The notes below the pieces were generated by a model. The model searched no databases. It was not told the DNA's origin and saw only the letters and a program-made list of their open reading frames with translations. From NCBI RefSeq assembly GCF_000003815.2, contig NC_049981.1:8970377-9034376 (forward strand): 64,000 bases of DNA. Reading direction: 5' to 3'. Made by a program: the position numbers and the translations under genes. Origin of the DNA: Branchiostoma floridae. Lineage: Eukaryota; Chordata; Leptocardii; Amphioxiformes; Branchiostomatidae. How positions within the stretch are numbered: the stretch's first letter is position 1; every line of letters starts with the position of its first letter. Below, in pieces: positions 55,715 through 64,000 of the stretch.

Positions 55715-58390
55715 GCGAAGATGAGAAGCCTGACCAACATTTGTCCACTAATTAATAGAAGAAGATGACGAGCCTGAACAACCGCTCAAGGACATGAGGA
55801 GCCTGGCCAACCTTTCAGCACGTTGTAGAGTATCTGGAGTTACATTGAGCAAAAGTTGCGAACACCAAACACTTCATCATCTTAACGAGAGCAAAATCGA
55901 TGTAAAATAGTATTGTCACAAAGATGTAGCATCATAGTCATCAGGACTAGGAAAAAGGGTACGAGGGCGTCCTTTAAAGGGAGGAATCTGTGACTGCCCA
56001 CTGGCTTCCAGCTGTGGTGGTACACTCCTCAACGTAAAAAAACAACCATTCCGAATCCCCGGGCTCTTTCTAGTGATCAGAAAGAAGAATGACGGGCAAT
56101 AAAAATTCATTTTCTTCATATGCCAAGCATTTTTGTGTAATGTTGTATATTATCTATGTAATGATGTATATTAACCATGTATATATTATGACTATGTCCA
56201 ACACATCCACTTTAAGATGTGGCTATTCAAATATGGTTTTAAATCCTTTCGAATTTGACACGTGCACTGGAAATAGAATTAAATATATGCTCCTACCAAC
56301 CGTGAGCTGTACTTCCGCAGACTTTTTTTCCTATGGATGCGGTATCGGGTGTAGGCAGTGAAGCTGCAGTGTGTGAGAGGAAACTGTAGTGGAGACCTGT
56401 ACTGATCTATCGTACAGTGTCTAATACCAATTGATAGGATATTTTACAAAATGGTACTTTATAAGTGACACAAAGGTGTTCCGAAAACTTAACAAGAAAC
56501 AAAACTGGATATGTGAATTGCTCATTGTAAAAAGGGCCATACGTAAAAATTGTTGTATCGAAATAGAAACGTCAGAAACACCAACCTTAGTTTTTCCAAA
56601 AACTTCTGTGATATATCAAAACCTCATGTTACAAATATTTATACCTCCATACATGGAAATGGGAAGCCATTTTCAAATGTAAGATAAACTGGCAAAATGT
56701 ATGGCAAAACCAAACATGTTATACGTACGGTAGACACCTTAAATTATAGACACATTTAAATTATAAGATATTACATGGTATCCTGCCATGTGGAACATTA
56801 TTATGTAAGTGCAAAATTCGAAACATACAAACATGTCATATGTAATTGTATTGAAGATTTTTAGCTTTGTTGCCTTTGTTTTAGCTGCATCAATAATCAA
56901 CCTGTTGTTAACAAAAAGCAAAAAGTGTTATACTTAAAAACTGTTATGCTGACCGTAAAAGAGGCTTGTGGAGACACAGACTGCTCACACCATAACACTG
57001 GTCCAACAGGAAACACCGTCAGATGACAATCGTAGAAAACATGTCTGGACTGTTATTGAGGAGGGAGATTCGCGTATAGTGTATACATCTATATGTATTA
57101 TTTTGATGACTGAAAAACAAAATATTGTGATTTTAAATCAAATTGAGACAACTGTGCAATACTATTTATGTTATGTCCCTCTGCATGTTTGGTCAACAAT
57201 GGATAACGTGACCTGGGACCTTTGTATCTTTCTTTTATCTATTAATAAAGAATGATTTTGATACTAAAGAAAGGAAAACGATGATTTTGAAGTCATCCCA
57301 TGAAGCAGGAACAACAGTCGACAGCGTACACAAACTCCAGAAGCATGCTGACCAGATGCCTCACCGATAGATAAGCTGGTGACACAGTGAATGGGTTTGG
57401 AATATGAAAGGAAAGAAAATAAAAGCTTATACCCAATGACTGCACTGATTGAATAAAAATCCATGAGATCAGTAGAGAAGGTCAGATACCTGCAAAGGTG
57501 GTACGATATTTTTCGCCTGTTGCCAGTTTACACTGTAGCGTTAGCCCAAGCCAGGATCAGTACTGGGTCTTACAAGACAGCAGTCAGCATTGCGTATTCA
57601 TTCACCCAGTTGAAGTGAGTTGTACCCATTTTTACATTAGTTAGCAGTATCATTTTGCATGCTTGGTATATTTTCTAGCCATAGAATATCAAGAATAAGC
57701 TTATTGTTACATGCTTCAAGAACTTGAATACGCCCAAGTTTTGTACTCGATCATTTGAAATAGAGTAGGAGATATTCATGTTCAGAATTCTACCTCGGTT
57801 TCTTATGGCCCCAATCTTGACCATAAATTTTTTCTTCACCTAATTGTTTCAGGTACTGGTGCGCAGAAAGTGGAAGACGACAATACCATCAGAACAGTGT
57901 GGAACAGTAGCTCTGTTCCGGCCAAACCAAGGTGGCAAGCCTATTTAAGGTTTCAAATGATAGAGTATGATTTGTAATGAAGCAAAATAAAACTGATTTT
58001 AACAAAACCGCGATGGCCTACGTACCATCTCCATTTCAGCTAAGGTCATTCCTGCTAATTGAAGGCCTTTATGTAGCTGTGAAAGAGAAATTAGGTTCGT
58101 CATGTCCAAGCTAGGTACGTTTTCATGTCTGTTCTGTCTTGCTAATTTTTTTTTACATTAAATGAAGAAAGCTATGTGAACCATTTACATACCAAACCAT
58201 CTCAAAACACACCTGTTCCAGTACTTTGGCCTCGTCATATTTTTTAACCATGCCCATTGGATATTACAGAGAATTGCAAGGCACAGATGCACCAGGATGC
58301 ACTACAGTGGTCTTCACAAAAATTGGTATTCAGATAGCTGTGCGGTTGACCATGAGGATAGGGTGAATGTAACACCACATACTACATAAT
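55715..58390. other. Intergenic sequence, nothing recognised
   Basis: AT-rich; no open frame with protein-like composition and no clear repeat structure. Confidence 0.4.
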
Positions 58391-58392
58391 AA

Positions 58393-58745
58393 TTAGACAT
58401 AATGTTGTTTTTTGGATGATGATGATACCATGTATCTTATTGTAATGCGAAATCAAGAGCTTCTGTTTAGCTCACAAGCCTTTCAACCAATACGCTGCTA
58501 TGATCGTGGTATAGGTGGCGCGGGTAGAGAAGAATGTTGTAGAGCCTGAACTTTGTCCAGCGTCTGAGAACAGTGGAGCTTGTCCAGACGGCTAATATTA
58601 TGTGAAATCATGAGAAGTACATGATATGATAGTATGTTGTTCTTTGGATGATGATGCTACCATGTATCTTATTGCAATACGATATCATGAGCTTCCTTGC
58701 AGCTAACAAGCCATTCAACCAATATGCTGCTATGATTTACAAATA
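58393..58745 (+). repeat. Two direct copies of a 117-bp segment, 227 bp apart
   Basis: Copies at 58,393-58,508 and 58,621-58,738 share TTGGATGATGATG.TACCATG, TATCTTATTG.AAT and AACCAATA.GCTGCTATGAT in order. Confidence 0.8.
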
Positions 58746-58749
58746 AAAC

Positions 58750-60640
58750 CAAACAGTGATCACTGCAAATATGTTTGAGAAATTCAATTGGGGGAAATCC
58801 GTCCGGTCTGATCACCTTCCACCATGCAGAACGACTTCGACAGCTTACACTACAGTACGGAAGACTTTATCAACAACGTAGGCATCATCATAAGTAGGTT
58901 CTTGAGAGGATTACCAGTCCTATTTGCATGACACGTAACTTTTTCAGGGTTCAGTATTTTCAAATTATGAAAATTAACACCTGCAACGTTTGATGTTCAA
59001 AATAAAAAGATCACAATAACACGGAGTGTATGATTTAGCATCGAGGAAACTCGAACCAGAGGTCATAGTCTGCGTCTAAATAGAAATAGATGAAGGAGTA
59101 ACAGAAGAGCACATTTTTTCAGTGTCAGAGTAATCCCCTAGTGAAATATTCATAACTAGATTTAGCCATTCTTATTTGTATTTTAGTATACACCATATAC
59201 GATGCTGATATATATATATCTTAACCAGGAGTCTTCGCAGATTAGTCCGAAGAATGGACTTGTCTTTGCGGGTGATAATAATGGTAACAATGATAGTTCG
59301 TTCGTCATTTATTCATTCAGCCTGTGCTGCTGGTATTCTACACAGGAATGAGTGGCTCTTCCAGCAATCAACCCACATCCCCATCGCAAGGAGGCCGACG
59401 ATCTAAACTTCTCTGAGCAAATGTGCAAACGACGCACACAGAAGAGGGCAGCCAGCCAGACAACGGGGACAGTATTACTGTGATAGCTACAGTCAACTGG
59501 TAATGAAAAAAAATCAACATGAAATAAATTTGAGTTGTCGAAGGGAATACTGATTTCATTGCAGTCCAATGAAACTTGTATTATATCGATAGTTAAGTAG
59601 ACACTTCAGTTGCGAACAACGACTCACGTCATCAAATGAATTAGAAAAGAATTGATTCATAGTATAAATAGTCTTATCATTATCATGTAGCATATTGTTC
59701 AGTTAATCGGGAGGAGGAAGTGTTTTGGAATAAATGTATGCCCAGGATAGACCACATGGCCTTTTCTTATCTCAAACTAGAAAGAAGTGCTACGTCTTGT
59801 GAAACAAAGATCTGTGAAAGACTGCAGGTTGTCATTGGTGAAATGGATACGTGCGGTGTTTTATTGGAGGGAAAGGAACATGACATTCCTACTATATATA
59901 AAAGTATAATATAATGAGCTTGGGAGTGTACGGAAATTTCCGGTAGCCATAAGACAGCAGTAAATCATATTATTTAGAAAGGCATTTCATTTGTAGCAGG
60001 AAATTCATCCTTTTGGCAAGGAGCTATTTTCTTTCAAAACAAACAATGATTTGGCAAGCGCCCTGGCGGATAGCAGAACGGTCCCGGGGACACGGAAACA
60101 TCAGAGATACCATTCCCAAATTCAGAATCGTAAATGTAGACTCCATTCACACATTGGTATTAAATCTTCAAAAGGAACGTTACTACAAAGAGATCCCACA
60201 TCAGCATAGAAGCAAACGAATATTACATAAGATAAGTAATGACTATGCTCATGTGCTTGTAAAAGATTACAAAAAGATACATACACTTGTCTGGAAGACA
60301 TGACTGATAACTTGTCACTATTCCGCAAATTTGCCACAAAATGAAAGGAATAGCTGTGAAAGTTGCACATACACACAGACGCTGCTATTCCGTGTGTAAT
60401 TTTAACAATTCTGATGTTTTAACCAGCTGCAGTCGTCAGACGGCTGGCTGCAAGTGCAGAGGCCCGTCACCTCCAGAGGATTCAGGAATGCAGAAGGTAG
60501 ACATTGTCCCTACAACATTCGCCCCAGGAAGTGCTGAGCCATTGTTACCTGCCGACCTATCTGAGTCCAGGGATATAGGGAGGGGAGGGGGGAGGGAGAG
60601 ATTTCACTCAATTATGTATATGACTCTGGCTAAGAGGCGA
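58750..60640. other. Intergenic sequence, nothing recognised
   Basis: Short open frames here (for example 60,013-60,303 and the 5' part of 60,341-60,913) have no recognisable motif. Confidence 0.35.
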
Positions 60641-61163
60641 ATTTCTCAGTGTCTAATTCCAAGGTTCTACTTTCTATACCTGTTATCTCTAAAACGTTGC
60701 AGACACATGATGCCAATCATCGCATTTTTTCGTGTGAACATCCACTCGATCGAGCAGACTGCTGATGATCTAATTGCTGAAGACCACTACGATGCTCCGG
60801 ACTCCTCAAATTTGCAGGGTTTCTCACAAGTGTGTTTTCACACATTTAATAAAAGGCCAAGTAAACAAACAACAAAGATACCTAAAAAGAGAATTTCCCA
60901 GGCGAACATGTAATGCTAATATAACTACATTTAAATGGGGCAGGTATAACTGAGATACTGCACTGCTGCACATTTCTCAGTGTCTAGATCCAAGACACTA
61001 TAGGTGCTCATTTTTTCCAAAACGTTGTAGACACATCATGCCAATCATCGCATTTATTCGTGTGAACATCCACTCGATCGAGCTAACTGCTGATGATCTA
61101 ATTGCTGAAAACCACCAAGATGCCCCGGACTCCTCACATTTTCAGGGATTCTCACGAGTGTGA
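60641..61163 (+). repeat. Tandem duplication of about 195 bp
   Basis: Copies 60,641-60,835 and 60,970-61,163 share CATCCACTCGATCGAGC and CTGCTGATGATCTAATTGCT. The core 143 bp align without indels and both are open in one frame (RVNIHSIE.TADDLIAE). Downstream of copy 1, 60,880-60,960 recurs at 62,003-62,095. No family recognised. Confidence 0.7.
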
Positions 61164-61169
61164 TTCCAT

Positions 61170-62395
61170 AGTTGGTGTTTACATGAAGCACTGGACCGCC
61201 TAACGTCTACAGGTAGACCTGCTAGTACTCCGCCCGGCCCCCGAAGGTATCGCAACCCAGGGTCATTGCAGCAGCCGTTGCTCGGGAAAAAACGACTAGG
61301 AGGTTAGCACTCCGACTTTATCCCCAACGACTATCCCATAGTTGTAGAAAAGCATAAAGTAGAAAGAAATGTTTTATAACCTATTGAGAAACTAAAGCTT
61401 GGCATAAAATAAGTGAGGAAGAGTAAAGTCCCTGTCATACATTGAGGTAAGCAGATGCGACAGAGTGGGCGACTGCCAGAGCTCCGGAGATATACAAATA
61501 TCTTGTGCCAGTTAATGCATCTCATAGTCATAGTCACTCTACTAGGCAGTCATTGTACGACTATAGATAACCGAATGCAAGGAACAGCAGCGGAAGGAGA
61601 ACTGTTAATTACAGATCAGTTAAACTGTGTAATCTGATACCCAGAGATTTCACGATTGTCTACGATACACGCTTGTTTAAGAAGATTTCTAAGGATCATA
61701 ATTTTTAGTGTATATAACCCTCTGTTCCACGGACCGATCTAGGTTGGGAGCGGAAAGAACGTGCAAGTGCAAGATCTAGAATATTTTTAACCTAGGGAGG
61801 ACCGGACATCCTTAGCTACAAGGCCAGCCTCAACTGCAGACGGGAGGCGTGCACCCATTCCCGGGTGCCCAGCCGCAGCTATAACCGGGCCAGCCGAAAC
61901 TAGTTTAATTAGAGACGGGATGTGTTGAGTAAAAGGGCTGCCAGCCAGTTGCCTCTTGGTAAGCAAAAGCTGTATCGCCCCAGTTCAATTAAGAAAAATG
62001 ATGCCTAAAAAAGAGCATTTTCCCAGGCAAACATGTCATCTTAATATAACTACGTTGTAAGACATTTAAATGGGACAGGTATAACTGAGATACTGTGGTG
62101 AAAATGCTGAAAGAACAATTCGGTCTCATTGTCCTTTAGGCCATCTCATCATCAAACAGCAACGCTGAAGACAAATATTAGAACCTTTTATGAATTACCA
62201 CGCCGTCAATGGACCATTCCAAATTAACCTGTTACTTTGAGTTTTGTTGAATGATGCGGGAATAGTGTCTGGATTCTTTTGTCCATCGTGCTTGAATTTT
62301 GACAAGTTAATTCATAAGTACTATTCTAACCTGTACTAATAATACTAATGAGGTGTTGGATGCAGTTGTTTCTTAAACTAAACCAATACTGCGGA
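61170..62395. other. Intergenic sequence with a GC-rich patch
   Basis: 61,740-61,990 is GC-rich with CATTCCCGGGTGCCCAG-type blocks; no RNA gene recognised. Includes the second copy (62,003-62,095) of the 60.9-kb segment. Confidence 0.4.
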
Positions 62396-62399
62396 ACTT

Positions 62400-62950
62400 T
62401 GTATCCCTTTTTGCCGATGCCACGAAGATTTACGCAACTGTCGAGGAAGGGACGGTAACACGACCAACTACAAGAATGATTAAGAATAATGCAGATAAGA
62501 TTCCGCCCGGACAAATGTAAACCAATGCACCTAGGGAAGGGTGACCCTGGACACAGCTAATCAATGATTAAGGCCGACGGATCTGTACACATCTTGCAGA
62601 GCACACAGGAGGAGAAAGACCTGGGAATTCTCATAGACAGCAAGTTGCGCTTCAACAGCCACGTACAGAACCAGGTCAACAAAGCCAATAAGACACACTT
62701 TTAAATATCTGGATATAGACTCATTTGTTTCATCGTACAAAAGTTTAGTACGTCCACACCTCGAGTATGCAACGGTCATCTGGAACCCTAAGACAAAGAG
62801 AGACAAAGATATGGTAGAGAGGGTACAGAGACGCGCAACAAAACTGGTTCCTTCAATCTCTCGCGTCCAGTATTCCCAGACGCAACGTGCACTGGAACTA
62901 CTAGTCCATGGGCCAGGTCCCCAAAAATGGCCATTTGGTACCAAACAAAG
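62400..62950 (+). pseudogene. LINE RT palm-thumb fragment, frameshifted
   Basis: Pieces in order: FVADATKIYATVEE (motif C region, catalytic ADD altered to ADA), PMHLGKGDPGHS, TQEEKDLGILIDSKLRFNSH, SLVRPHLEYATVIWNPKTKR and RVQRRATKLVPSIS. Multiple stops and frameshifts. The end is lost after the ELLVHGPGP stretch. Confidence 0.8.
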
Positions 62951-62959
62951 GGACAAAGG

Positions 62960-63515
62960 GTGACTTAGTTTTTTGAAAAGGTTGATTCCTCTACTTTATT
63001 ATTTTGCATGATAACCGTGTCAGATGCCCAGCTTTATAGGAATTATCAAGTGATTTTGTGACGTCACTCAAATCTATAGAACTACCAAAAATCGTTTATT
63101 ACAGGTCAATAAACGTGGTTTTGCTAATCCCCAACCACATTTGATGAGTATTTCTCTGCACTTGGATCATACCAATACCTGTTGAACATATTTGGAACAA
63201 TTTAGAAATAAACTAAGACAAATTTCTACAACGGTTGCCATGGCAACGGCAAAAAATAACATTTTCTCACAGGAAAGTTGCTAAACAAGCCATTGTTGGA
63301 TGCTTTTGAAGTTTCGCCATTATCAAGGCTTCACCGATGACACTGAACGATTCATAACTAATGTAAGGGCTCTAAGAAAACATTTTAGTTAGTTGAAAAA
63401 TAAGTAGAACTTTTCTATGTTTCATAATTGAAATACATGTATATTGAAATACGTATATATCATTTTTTTGCTGTGTTTCTCCTGCCAAATCTTTAAACGG
63501 ATTTAACTTTTTCAT
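62960..63515. other. Intergenic sequence, nothing recognised
   Basis: Contains GGTTGCCATGGCAAC, a near-perfect palindrome (63,232-63,246), otherwise AT-rich. Confidence 0.45.
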
Positions 63516-63524
63516 CTTTCGGCC

Positions 63525-64000
63525 AAATGAGCTGAAATTTGGCATGGAGGTTAAGATAGCAAATACCCCCAGAATTTTTTTCTCATTTTTTTGATTGAGG
63601 CCTTAAAAATTATCTTATTTAGGGTTTTTAGTAATTTTTGATGAAAAATATATATTCTGAGCCCCTGTACCCTGGCATTATAACCTAATGACCTGAAATT
63701 TGGTACAGAGGTGCATTGAACATATGCCCACAGGAAAATGTCAACAATTTGTGTATACATTACTTAAAAATGTTTATTTTGGGATTTTGGGCCATTTTTG
63801 ACTAAAAATATATATTTTTGTTCCTGTGCCCTTGTATTAAAACCAAGTGACCTGGAATTTGGTTTGGAGGTGTGTAGGTTATGTGCCCGCATTATTTCAT
63901 TTTTACTTTCGGAATACATTTCTTGAAATTGTTGAATTTTGCGATTTTTTTGCTATTCTAGACTAAAATCATATAATTTTGGCTATGCCTTTGTATTGAA
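63525..64000. repeat. Diverged about 160-bp tandem repeat, three units to window end
   Basis: The marker CTGAAATTTGG/CTGGAATTTGG followed by .GGAGGT recurs at 63,531, 63,692 and 63,850 (periods 161 and 158). Each unit also has TTTTTGA.GAAAAATATATAT and a GTGCCC/GTACCCT block. Confidence 0.8.

Noticed and set aside
60341-60913. 190-codon plus-strand ORF as a host gene
   Set aside because: The N-terminal half is unremarkable and includes a GGGAGGGGGG-type run; only the duplicated 3' part is interesting, listed as a finding.

Overview
The window is intron-rich invertebrate chordate DNA packed with mobile elements, most likely from an amphioxus (Branchiostoma). The basis is CR1/Jockey-type LINEs, many short inverted-repeat transposons, a very frequent repeat built on paired ATGCAAAT octamers, and a chordate-like gene with a long first intron. 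The species call is an inference. There are six runs of N (assembly gaps), most of them inside repeats.

One host gene is clear. On the minus strand, nine coding exons from 44,697 down to 366 spell the N-terminal 259 residues of glutamine:fructose-6-phosphate aminotransferase (GFAT, vertebrate GFPT1/GFPT2), the first enzyme of the hexosamine pathway. All nine exons join in frame with consensus splice sites. They cover almost the whole glutamine amidotransferase domain, including Cys2, the RWATHG motif and the NGIITN loop. The isomerase domains lie beyond the left edge. Exon 1 carries only seven coding bases and is followed by a 17.7-kb intron. The putative promoter (about 44,700-44,930) has three CCAAT boxes and an ACGTGGC core.

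Nearly everything else is transposons and repeats. Left introns (1-27 kb): a mariner helix-turn-helix remnant, a CR1-like LINE with an uninterrupted 680-codon reverse transcriptase ORF, and four inverted-repeat DNA elements (2.9, 11.0-12.4, 14.4-16.2, 24.4-26.5 kb), some nested. Intron 1 (27-44.7 kb): a second, nearly intact LINE (33.5-35.7 kb), a miniature LTR element whose repeats contain a tRNA-like Pol III promoter (30.4-30.9 kb), a six-unit tandem array (35.7-36.8 kb), a 246-bp tandem array (39.5-40.4 kb), and an element whose inverted termini are five 16-bp tandem repeats each (42.9-43.9 kb). Upstream of GFAT (45-64 kb): a foldback element with palindromic ends and a tRNA-like core, a 184-bp satellite with an eight-unit higher-order repeat, two copies of a 530-bp repeat, several LINE fragments, and scattered short duplications. 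I found no second convincing host gene, no rRNA, no intact tRNA and no CRISPR array.
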